A DNA stretch of 64,000 nt from Bimastos eiseni. Lineage: Eukaryota; Annelida; Clitellata; Crassiclitellata; Lumbricidae. The DNA lies in contig OY365808.1 of assembly GCA_959347315.1 (NCBI GenBank), positions 4,455,705 to 4,519,704 on the forward strand, read 5' to 3'. Under the pieces are notes generated by a model. That model had not been told where the DNA came from, searched no databases, and saw nothing but the letters and a program-made list of their open reading frames with translations. Shown one piece after another: positions 34,901-45,001 of this stretch; position 1 is the first letter of the stretch; every line of letters begins with the position of its first letter. A program made the position numbers and the translations under genes.

Positions 34901-36130
34901 TAAGTGCCTGTCTATCATCGATCTTTATATTCTCGGTCTGTATCATTCTGATTAATGTCACTTTTCTCTTTCCGTCTGTCTCTGACATAATATATCTCTT
35001 GCTTGTTACAATCTATCACTTTTTCACTCTATGTCGCTGATGTCTCGTCCTCTCCTTCGCTTTGTTGACTTTCCAATTTAATTTTACGTATTATACCCAG
35101 TCTTCTTTCATTCGCCCAATTTTTGCTCGATAGGCTCTGCGTCCTAGCTGTGTATTTCTGCTCTTTTTGCATATTCTCAAGTCCCTGAGTTGCGACTCTT
35201 CACGCTTCGTACCAACGGGAATGTTTGTCTTACGTTTCCATCCAAAAGTAAAAGCAAATGATTCACATTTTTAATATTGGAAGTCATAATGGTAAACCAA
35301 ACTGGCGACGAAATCTTACTGCTTGGAAGCTGAAGTGGATGGACTGCGGAGACCTTTGTCAACACCTCCACGTGGTGGTTTCTGGGCGTGCAATCAACCA
35401 GTTGGCTGAAACAAACATCAAAATGCGTAACTTTATTTAAGACCTTCACTCAATTAAACAAGTTATACATGATTAGCATTAATTGTTGCCACAATTTAAC
35501 AATAATTATGATCATTGCATTCTTACTTTTTAGATTGTTCACTTTTACGCTTTGTGTCATTTTTCGGGTTGTGGTACGTGAGGCAGACATTCTATAGCAC
35601 ACAGGCATGAATCAATTACTCCGTCAAAGCGCTTCAGGCCACAAAGAGTCGTTGCACGTCGGCAATGTGAACTAATGGTTGCAATCGCAATCGAAGAAAA
35701 TGGAGAGTGTAGATTGGATAGACGAAGAAGAGCTGGATCTTAATGGAATATCCATTGAACAGGATGACGAGATCCATGCTATGCTCCCCTATTTATTCCA
35801 CGAAGGAGCATTTTGCTTCTCCATGAGAGAATGAAGAAGCATAACGTTTTGGATCGTTTCAAGTTAATGTTATTAAACATTTTTTTTAAATATGATGATT
35901 CTACTAGAACTTTTCATCTTGTGGAATGCATAATGAGTAAAAATTATACTTTCTTTCGTTCTAATATATAGTTTTAAGTATCTTTATAGTTATAATTTTC
36001 CGTTTTTGACAATAAGAAGAAAACTTGCACATAGAATTCTGGACATCTGTTTTTTTCTTCTGGGATGCCGAGCAATGTGACGTCATAATGGAGGGAGATT
36101 ATGACTTTTGTGACGACGCGTGACGAGGAA
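34901..36130. other. Gene-free stretch with a 44-codon acidic frame
   Basis: No gene is recognised. A short frame at 35700-35834 (MESVDWIDEEELDLNGISIE..., 44 residues) is acidic and opens with a reasonable ATG, but has no recognised domain or neighbours to support it. Confidence 0.35.
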
Positions 36131-36320
36131 GGAGGGGTCACAAACCTTGAGCACCCCTGGATATAAAAGTTGAACAACAAAACTGAAATTGATCCACATC
36201 CGATGAGTTTCCTGTTTTGAAGGGGCTAGCGGTGCTTTCTTTGCACTGCTTCATGCCGTCGGCGTTTGCAATATGAGCACCTCCTAGAAAAATGTTCTTG
36301 TTGCACCCCTGTATGTACCC
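36130..36320 (-). mobile_element. Possible DNA-transposon ends (CAGGGGTGC)
   Basis: On the minus strand CAGGGGTGCTCAAGG (ending near 36156) and CAGGGGTGCAACAAG (ending near 36312) look like two hAT-style termini facing the same way. GGAGGTGCTCATATTG follows the second. No inverted mate was found, so they may be two nested fragments. Confidence 0.3.
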
Positions 36321-36524
36321 CATGCTATATCTTTGGACTCCGCCTGATTACCTAATTCTAGTGAAGGTAGCCAAAAGTGTGAGACCCTGCAGGCAACATT
36401 CGCAGCAACAAACAAAGCGTTGTCTGTCGAATAGGAAATGGCTTTAGCAATTCGGACTTCCCTTTGTAAACCAGTGACACATGCAAGCACTGGCCAAGAA
36501 TTGTTAGAAGTTATTCGTTAAGAG

Positions 36525-36712
36525 ATGACACGTTTTGAAAAGGTAGGCCTATCTGCCAATGGTTCCACCATTCCACCAACCAGTGTTGAAGCTGAATGGT
36601 CGTTTTCTGCCGCCGGCGTTATCTGCTCCAGGTTGCGAACCCGTCTCGGTGACGAAACCTTGGACTCATATTATGCTTCCAGCGTTCGCATTTTCAGATG
36701 CATGCCATGATG
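36525..36712 (+). pseudogene. hAT transposase C-terminal remnant
   Basis: The frame encodes IPPTSVEAEWSFSAAGVICS, RLRTRLGDETLDS and ends at TGA 36708-36710. This is the hAT dimerisation motif (usually SVEAERSFSAAG), here with Trp in place of Arg. The DDE catalytic part is not seen upstream in any frame, so the copy is dead. A non-autonomous hAT-type element lies 550 bp downstream. Confidence 0.75.
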
Positions 36713-37251
36713 CGACATGGATTCATGGTCGTGCATGGTCTCATGATTCAGGAACACCGTGGCCACTAGTATTCCACTAGGTATGTAACTCTTTATCTAG
36801 GCCCTATGTCTTTGACCATTGTCAGAGTTTTGACTTTGATACCGTCGACGCTACTTCCATGTATCGTTTGGTAGGCCTATATAGTCTAGTTTAGCAGCCA
36901 TAACATTATTACTTTAATTAGTGTTATAAAAAGTTTTGCCTACATGTGTTAGGCAGGTGGAAATCTTCCTTTGGCGAAATAGTCACTAAGGTCCTATATA
37001 GATGGACAGGTACAGTATGGACGGAAAGCCCCTAATTGCTTTGTTCTGTAAAAGTGGGAATCGACAGCAGTGAGTCGGTCAATACGTTCACAGTGAGAAT
37101 TCGAAAAAATTCCTGATTTTGATCGAAAAAAATCCCGAAATTTCTTTAAAAAGATTATGGCCCAGAATTGCAGTACTCTTTACTTAAAATAGACCTATTA
37201 CACGGGGTAGGTAGCCTACTTCTTCAATGAAGGCTTGCTTCGCTACGCAAT

Positions 37252-37716
37252 GGCATCTCCAGTGTTGTATGCAAGACTTGAAACTTCAAGACCGAGACGA
37301 GACCGAGAGAGTGAGGTGCCGAGACCGAGACAGTGAGGTACCAAGACCGAGACACTAGGTTCAAGACAGTACGAGACAATAAAAGACAAGTGATCCTATA
37401 TAAAATACTGTAAAATGCTAATGCATCAGTTTTCGGGAATAATGTTTATTTGCATTTTCAATTTGAAACTTATAATGCATACATACATATTCCTGAGAAC
37501 AGTTTTTATATTGCCGCGCAAGATGTTAAGACAGTTCACGCGAAACTTATCGAGACCACTTGTTCGAGACAGAATAAGATATTCACTTCAAGACAGTTTC
37601 TAAAAATTCGAGACATTACCTCGAGACCGAGACAGCAGGCTTCCGAGACCGAGACAATAAAAAAACTGTCTCGAGACCGAGACACTGTCTCAAGACCATA
37701 CAACTCTGGGCATCTT
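37252..37716. mobile_element. Non-autonomous hAT-type element with target-site duplication
   Basis: The element spans 37260-37708 (449 bp). Its ends are CAGTGTTGTATG and CATACAACTCTG, inverted repeats with one mismatch. It is flanked by GGCATCTC (37252-37259) and GGCATCTT (37709-37716), an 8-bp target duplication with one mismatch. A CAGNG end plus 8-bp duplication is the hAT signature. Inside, subterminal GAGACCGAGAC motifs are repeated at both ends (about 37290-37365 and 37610-37690). No coding frame for a transposase is present. Confidence 0.82.
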
Positions 37717-38039
37717 CATAAATAACGAGATGCTGTGTAGCGTTTAACTAAAATAATCTGGAAATGGATTGGCACTTCATTTTTATTATGCCGTGTTTTT
37801 GACCTTATGTTAACGACAAAATAAATTACCATGACCTCAAAGATCATGCAGTTCCGAAGGTAATCATTAGACGAGACAGAATGCGTCTATCAGCAACAGC
37901 CAATTACATCATTCTATCGAGGCCTAAAATGGCGTCGCTGACCTTCGCGCATTGTGCCAAATCGTAACTTCGAAACGCATTCAGAATCCATCTCCATTAC
38001 CAACACTGAATCTTACTAAGCCTTACGAGAAAACAATAC

Positions 38040-38350
38040 AAATCGAGGCCCACTCGAGCGCATGAAGATATTCCGTGTAAGCGGGCAATAAATATTAATT
38101 TATCAAGTGCTGGGATTCAAAAGTTAATGACGACTATATCGAAGCGCCCTCGTCTAAGTAGCGTTTGCTTTATGGACGGCCTCGCTGTCCGCAGTCTATC
38201 GTTCTATCGTCGGCGATGAGATAACGACTATTAAGACCATTCCTCATCGTTTGTAACTCATGCGCTTGTCATATTTTATTCGGGCGTGAGTATCATTCGC
38301 GTCGTCCATTGTTCCCTTGGCCGCCATTTCGTATCGGACGTTCAGAATAG
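38040..38350. promoter_or_regulatory. Candidate cis-regulatory block
   Basis: Unlike its surroundings this block is CpG-richer, free of microsatellite, and dense in transcription-factor-like words: GCAATAAATATTAATTTATC, GTTAATGACGAC, CCATTGTTC (Sox-like) and GCCGCCATTT (YY1-like). It has no coding frame. This is only a motif impression. Confidence 0.25.
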
Positions 38351-38435
38351 CGTTATGGAACGCCGCAACGGATGTATCGATTGTGAAAATCTGGCAGGCT
38401 AGAAAAATATTCTATACTAAACTATCCTAATTCTA

Positions 38436-38660
38436 TGTATGTATCATGTATGTATGAATGTGTGCATGTATGTATGCATGTATGTATGAATGAATGTATG
38501 TATGTATGTATGTATGCACGCACGCATGCACACAGGTAGGTCTGTATGTATGTATGTGTATGTGTATGTATGCATGCATGCATGCATGTATCTTTATAGG
38601 AGCACTTATACAGCGCCCTGCAAGAGCCTCACGAAGGCGATAATTATAATAATGGTTCCT
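38436..38660 (+). repeat. TATG microsatellite with SINE-like end
   Basis: TATG/CATG tract at about 38436-38592, followed by GAGCACTTATACAGCGCCCTGC and CTCACGAAGGCGATAAT, which match the SINE-like spot at 33540-33600. Confidence 0.75.
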
Positions 38661-39600
38661 TTACAAAGGAACTATTATTATATACAGTTTTACATTTTTG
38701 AGACAATTTATTTATATCCTACAACGATGATTTTATTCAGTTGTTATTTTTTTACTATTATTATTGACTTATGGTTAAACTGTCACCTACTCACTCCGTC
38801 CTCGAACGCGCTTTCGAGAGATCCCATGCGCTAACATACTAACCCAGCGTGGTTTTATCACCCAAATGCGCTATTCACACCGCTTACTTTCTCTTTACTC
38901 TTTCACAGCCCCGAAGGCGTTTCTTTTGAATTGCTTTGTATAATCGTTTTGTGTTAGTAGGCCTACATGTATATTCTTGTATTGTTCATAACTGATGTTC
39001 CCGCAATGACTTTGCAGAGGGCTTAATAAATTGCTTACATGCATTTGCTTTCAACCTAGGAAGGTTTTCTAAGCCATAGGAAATTATATTTATGTTTGTC
39101 CCAGCTCACAGGAGAGAAATGACGTGACAATTATTGAATAGTTTAACAGTTTAATAGTTTAATAGTTTAAAATATGATGAAACAAAAAACATTACAGCAG
39201 TAATAGCAATATGGAAACTATTTACGTAATTCGTTCATAGTCTGCACTTATTATTGTCGCGATGATAACAACCCTGTGATAGTGCTGTATAAAAACACAA
39301 TATCATAAGGATTCTCTTCCCTTAATTAAGCGTGCAACACTAATTGGCCAATGAATATTCTATAACATGCTTATAGTTTTCCTGTTTTCAAACATTTCCT
39401 TGATGATTGATCTAATTTAATCTTTAAACAACAAAAGGATGCGTGACAATGCAAAAGTTGCGTACTTCTCAGCTCATTTATGTTTAAAAAAATGATTGAT
39501 TTTTTCGTCTGCATCCGCATGAATTACTGCAGCTCATTATAATTATGCAGGTTTTCTCAAAGTGCGTCTGTCGACCCCAAACGGCTTTGAAATCCACTGC
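38661..39600. other. Gene-free stretch
   Basis: AT-rich and without exons. TTTAACAGTTTAATAGTTTA at about 39143-39168 is a short direct repeat. Nothing else is recognised. Confidence 0.4.
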
Positions 39601-39639
39601 TGAACTGATCGCATGCACGCCTCCTTAGTTTCTGTCAGA

Positions 39640-40095
39640 CCTCAACTTTCAAAATGAACTAAGTGCGCTGGCTCCCTGTCGAGTGACGTATCCAATTTAA
39701 GATACTATTTTTCGTCTCTAGATCTCTCTATGGCCAGGCTACAAAGTAGCTTTATGTTCTCCTAAAACCTAATATCTATTGTGCGCTCTTTGTATAATGA
39801 TTTGACTCTGTCTGCCTGCATGTCATTTTATCTGTCTAGCTCTCTTTGGTCTCTTCGCTAAAGATGGATTTGACCTCTTCTTCCCCTAGGAGTCTAGAAC
39901 AACCATTGGCCGACGCCGCACTTTTGCAACGAGTGAGTCCTGGGTGGAATAACCGTCCTCGCAAATTCGGGCAGAGATTTTGGCAGATGGTTTATTCACT
40001 TTGGTCCGTTGCTTGAAAAGTTGTCTTCTCCGAGTGCCTCACAGGGACCGCTCCTGAATAAACACCATGCTAATAGAGGAGCTTCATAAATACCC
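39640..40095 (+). mobile_element. CR1-like LINE 3' end, heavily decayed
   Basis: Around 39663 the frame reads LRWLPVE, then a stop, then RIQFKILFFVSRSLYGQA, the usual HWLPVxxRIxFKIL motif. Later pieces include SLVSSLKMDLTSSS and SRTTIGRRRTFATSESW. The end contains CGCTCCTGAATAAACACC and GAGGAGCTTCATAAATACC, a diverged version of the GGCGCTATATAAATC tail. Confidence 0.55.
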
Positions 40096-41980
40096 AGATA
40101 GGCCTATAATACACTAAATATGAAACATTTGGACAATGAGAACACGCAGGTGCTCAACAGAATAAGTTTGACAAGACTAGATTTCATCGTTCTGCTGACT
40201 TAGAAATAAGTTATTGAACTAACTTGATTAAAATAAATAATAAACTCAGTTACGTTCTGTGACGCCAATGGTAGGTCACGTATTCAGCAATAACAGATAA
40301 GATTTGACGAAATTGAAGTGATCTCGTAAAACCGGTAATTCAAATTATTATATAGACAACAGGCTTACTTGTATTAAAGAATTACACCAATAGGCATACC
40401 CATAAAATATCATCAATGGTATGAAAATGATTTTCTCTAATTAGGAGGATCCCGAGAAGATAGTGAATAGACCTATAGAATAATCTGATAGTCCACGGTG
40501 AATGAAGGCAATACTTGACAAGACAAGACAAGACTGCATCATTCGCACATTCATCAATTTTATCTTTTCAATTTATCTTTATTATGGCCCCGTATTGAAT
40601 TTATCTCCTTAGTCCCTATTCACTAATACTATTAAAGATGGTGATAGTTGTCCATAATTGCACTGCGCGGTTGCCAAGCGTAACTTCATTGACTCGATAA
40701 TCGGCTGATGTCTGCTCAGGCCTTCCATAAAAGCAGGCAATTTTGTCCGTGTGGACGGCTCTGTTAGCGCAACGCCTCCGTCATTTTTCAAACGATATAA
40801 CTCTCCTGTCGATAATGAAACAATCGCGTGAAGAACTGCTCGAATGATTGTCCGATCGCCTTTTCATGGCCATTAGCGAAAAACGTCAAATAAATATTTT
40901 TTGACCGTTGTGTGATCTCGAGTTAAATGAAATTTGGTTGTTGCCAAATCATAGGCGTCTCGAATTGCAGTCTTTACTGCTGTTATTGGGCGTCCATTAA
41001 GGCAGCTCAGACGAAATATTTACTCGTGTCGTTTCCAAAAACTATTATATCGCAGATGGTGCCCATGTCTATAGGAATAGTGGAAATTCACGGCAGAACA
41101 GTTCAAAATTCATGGCAGCATTTAGCAAAATGGACGAAAATCACGAAACATTCACGGCATGAAATTACACTTAAGATCAGACCAAACAATGAAGCAAAGA
41201 ATAGGAAAGAAGTTGTCAGTGTGAGCTGAAATGTTCTGCTTCAAATCACGTTTGTGTCTACTAGGGGTCTATGACAGACCTAATCATAATTATCAATCAC
41301 ACATAAATCACAACGCAACGACGCGCCGTCCCTGTGCTATGTCCACTCTAAATGCTAAACCTATAGTCTACAGAGGCGACATTCGTTACATAATTATAGG
41401 TTAGGCTGTAATAATATTGTAAACCATCATTGCCTGATTCAGCGCTCGTGAAAAGCTGGTCTCCTTCGCTTGGCTTTCAAATGGCGCTTTAGGAGTTTCA
41501 AGATTACGCTTACCTACACTGTAACGCCAAGTTGCTGTTTGTAAAATTTTGTCGCTGGAGCGAAATATATGAGTTAAAATTTGACCAAAATGACTGCAAT
41601 TCACGGATATCAGATGAACTAGGGCATTCACGTCTAACGCAGAAAATCACAGGATTCACGGCTTCCGTGACTACTCTCCCTACCCATGCAGTGGAATTCT
41701 GCCTCGAATATTCTTTCAGAAACACAATGGTGTATAATTATATAGGTCGACAATTGGTTAGCTAAATACAAAGAGACTACATAAAAATTATATATATATA
41801 TCTTTCTATATAGGGACCAACGAGTATCTATAGGTTACACGCACCTCTGTTATAACGTATATTGTACAAGTATAAATGTAGGCCTACATTTAAAATAGGG
41901 ACCTATAACTTATGTGCAATTGCATAGGTTCAAGTGCATGGGCCTACATATAAATTATAGGCCACATAATGCACATGAAT
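40096..41980. other. Gene-free stretch
   Basis: No exon recognised. A block at about 40630-40950 is less AT-rich and has regulatory-looking words (GGTTGCCAAGCGTAAC, an RFX X-box-like pair; AAAACGTCAAATAAATATT). Open frames at 41401-41765 occur on both strands and show no domain. Confidence 0.35.
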
Positions 41981-41987
41981 ATCTAGG

Positions 41988-42027
41988 TAAGTATGTATGT
42001 ATATATATATGTATGTATGTATATATG

Positions 42028-42061
<34 letters not shown>

Positions 42062-42206
42062 TGACTGTATCTATGTATGTATGTATGTATGTATATATGT
42101 ATGTATGTATGTAGGTATGTATATATGTATGTATATATGTATGTATGATGTATGTATGTATGTATATATGTATGTATATATGTATGTATATATGTATGTA
42201 TGTATG

Positions 42207-42240
<34 letters not shown>

Positions 42241-42512
42241 TGTATGTATGTATGTATGTATGACTGTATCTATGTATGTATGTATGTATGTATATATGTA
42301 TGTATGTATGTAGGTATGTATCTATGTATGTATGTACGTATATATGTATGTATGTATGTAGGTATGTATGTATCTATGTATGTATGACTGTATCTATGTA
42401 TGTATGTATGTATGTATGTATATATGTATGTATGTATGTAGGTATGTATATATGTATGTATGATGTATGTATGATGTATGTATGTATGTATATATGTATG
42501 TATATATGTATG

Positions 42513-42574
<62 letters not shown>

Positions 42575-43005
42575 TGTATGTATGTATGTATGTATGTATG
42601 TATGTATGTATGTATGTATGTATGTATGTATGTATGTATGACTGTATCTATGTATGTATGTATGTATGTATATATGTATGTATGTATGTAGGTATGTATC
42701 TATGTATGTATGTACGTATATATGTATGTATGTATGTAGGTATGTATGTATCTATGTATGTATGACTGTATCTATGTATGTATGTATGTATGTATATATG
42801 TATGTATGTATGTAGGTATGTATATATGTATGTATATATGTATGTATGATGTATGTATGTATGTATGTAGGTATGTATCTATGTATGTATGTACGTATAT
42901 ATGTATGTATGTATGTAGGTATGTATGTATGTATGTATGTATGTATGTATGTATATATGTATGTATGTATGAATACATGAATATGTATGTATGTATGTGC
43001 AAAGG
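41988..43005 (+). repeat. 1-kb TATG microsatellite with higher-order structure
   Basis: Almost pure TATG with fixed interruptions: ATGACTGTATCTATG at 42061, 42260, 42384, 42638 and 42762, TATATATG blocks, GTAGGTATG and ATGATGTATG. The 124-bp spacing of two anchors (42260-42384) recurs at 42638-42762, giving a 378-bp block repeat. All long frames here are repeat artefacts. Confidence 0.95.
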
Positions 43006-43860
43006 CATATTATGTATGGGTGTATATGTGTACATTTATGCACATACACAACGTATACAGATATGTGACGCAAGGGGTCAAAACCCGCCGCTTGTGGCTC
43101 CTAGTTATTGAGATACAGGCTGAAGTATGCAAACAGGCATGGGCAGTAAAAAAACACAGAAATTCGTTTGTGGCATTTTGTTATAAAATATGTCTTCTTT
43201 CAACGTCTGAAATAAAAAATGTTGAATTCAAATATTTAGTTTGAGAAAAATAACTTTTAATGCATGTGGTGTCAAGATTTGCATTGCTAAAATATGCATG
43301 TTTTCAGAGGTGAACCACCTAGATTTCATACTCCGACCTGCCATTATTTCCGTAGTAGTAACCAGATTTTGATACCGTGTGTGAATGAGATTTTACAAGA
43401 GGAGATTAAAATTATTATAAGAATCAGTTTGATTCCAAATATTTATAAAAATCCTATTCTCACACTTATTCTTCAAGCTTCATAGGCCTAAGCTTATATC
43501 CCTATAAATGACTAAAGTCAGCAAATGGAATAGTTGAGTGCTTGTAGTTTATTCAATCTTATCTCTACTTTTCCTCCATTGCTACCCTAATAATATTCTA
43601 GTAGGAAGTCTCCACAACAGAGCCTGAATGATGTACAAGTAATTAACTGCCGTTTAGAGAAATAATGACAGCCCATTTGCGAACACGTTTTAAAACGTAT
43701 CCGTCTGAGTATGCGTTGCTAAGCGCTCGGAATCGGAATCCGCCGGTGGTCGCAATGGCTGCTCTGCGCAAAACGAGTCTATTAATTACACAACAGTATC
43801 ATCTGCCACATTCGCAGGCGCCAAGAAGAAGGCGCGTTCAGCTGCGCGCCGACAAATAAC
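43006..43860. other. Distal upstream region of TLX
   Basis: No exon seen. From about 43670 GC and CpG content rises (AACACGTTTTAAAACG, GAGTATGCGTTGCTAAGCGC), leading into the presumed TLX promoter. The 43665-43859 open frame has no domain. Confidence 0.4.
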
Positions 43861-43865
43861 GACGA

Positions 43866-44020
43866 TGGTGATTGGTTGCGCTCTGATCGACTGCAGCCAA
43901 TTGGCGAGGCCTTCTAGGAAGGCTGCTTTCTAGGACAGCCTCCCGTCACCAGAGGGACGATCTGTCGACATCAGTTTCTAGGCGATATATATACTTCTGT
44001 CACCAGGAGTCACGCTCAAT
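43866..44020 (+). promoter_or_regulatory. Candidate TLX core promoter
   Basis: An inverted CCAAT (ATTGG, 43871), a palindromic CCAATTGG (43897-43904) and a TATA-like TATATATA (43986-43993) are arranged in the usual order, about 500 bp before the TLX start codon. A start site near 44015-44025 and a 5' UTR of about 470 nt would follow. This is inferred from position only. Confidence 0.4.
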
Positions 44021-44490
44021 TTCTCAGACGAACCCTTGACGAACTAACAATCATCTCATTGTTGGCGTATTTACATTCGGAGTTTCACTTTTAAAACACT
44101 GATTACTGAGCTAAAATGAATACAATAACGGTTACATTTAAATAATATATATATCGACGTCTAATCTCTGCCGCTGTTGAAAGTGTCGTCAGATATCGAA
44201 TTGGATATATATTAAGCTAGAAAACATAAATTTTGGAGAATGACGACGAATTTATTTTGCACTCCTGGACTAATTATTGTTCTTAGTCGCCACACTGACG
44301 TTCTGCGCTTGTTCCGTTGAGTGAAGGATGTGAAAAAGGCGCTATAGAATTTGAAGGGTTTAATTGAGATGGGTTGGTACTCATAGTCGCTGGTATGTTT
44401 TCCGCACCGAGCGAAATCAAAGATATCATTTGAGGAGAAGGAAGAGAAGCGAAGCAGGGGGACGGAAGTTGGAAGCCTTCCCATGCAGAC

Positions 44491-45001
44491 ATGAGTGAGA
44501 CGGAATCAGACGCGTCCCCGTGCCCCGACCTACCTGGGGACCCGACCGGGGTTGGGTCGGACAGGGCCTACACTCCTCCGTTGCATCCGAAATCCACTAC
44601 GACGTCAAAACCGACGTCACTGTCGTCGTCGTCATCATCCTCATCATCACCGCTGTGCACGCGACCCCGTTTATCGTTCGGCATCAGCGAGATCCTTGCC
44701 GACGCTGGCCCAGTCAAGCCCCGCCCCAAGTACCCAGACTCCGACGGGACACCCTCAGCCAACCGGACGCCCCTGTTTCTTCCCTCACCCAGCCCTGGCA
44801 CGCAGAACCCTTCGTCGGTCATAGGCATGGCCGTGCTCGACCCCGGTTCGTTCCCGTACGCCTCCTATCTGCCGGGGATCATCAAGGTGCCTGCCTATCG
44901 GTTGACGTGCGGCTCGGGTCAGGGACCGACGACGGCCACTGCTGCGGGAATCACGGCTATGATGTTCCCATGGATGCAGGAGAGAAAGGACCGACTGAAC
45001 G
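44491..45001 (+). CDS. TLX: TLX exon 1: N-terminal region
   Basis: Encodes [18 protein letters not shown], a poly-serine run (about 44-53), [15 protein letters not shown] (the TLX eh1-like Groucho-contact motif), Pro-rich linkers, [20 protein letters not shown] and [12 protein letters not shown]. Codon and GC content are clearly higher than in the surrounding DNA. The donor is AACG/GTAGGA at 45001/45002, leaving one base of the split Val codon. Confidence 0.93.

Noticed and set aside
41914..43111. Chains of MYVCMYVC frames, and antisense HTYIHT frames
   Set aside because: Translation of TATG/CATA microsatellite, with no codon or splice evidence.
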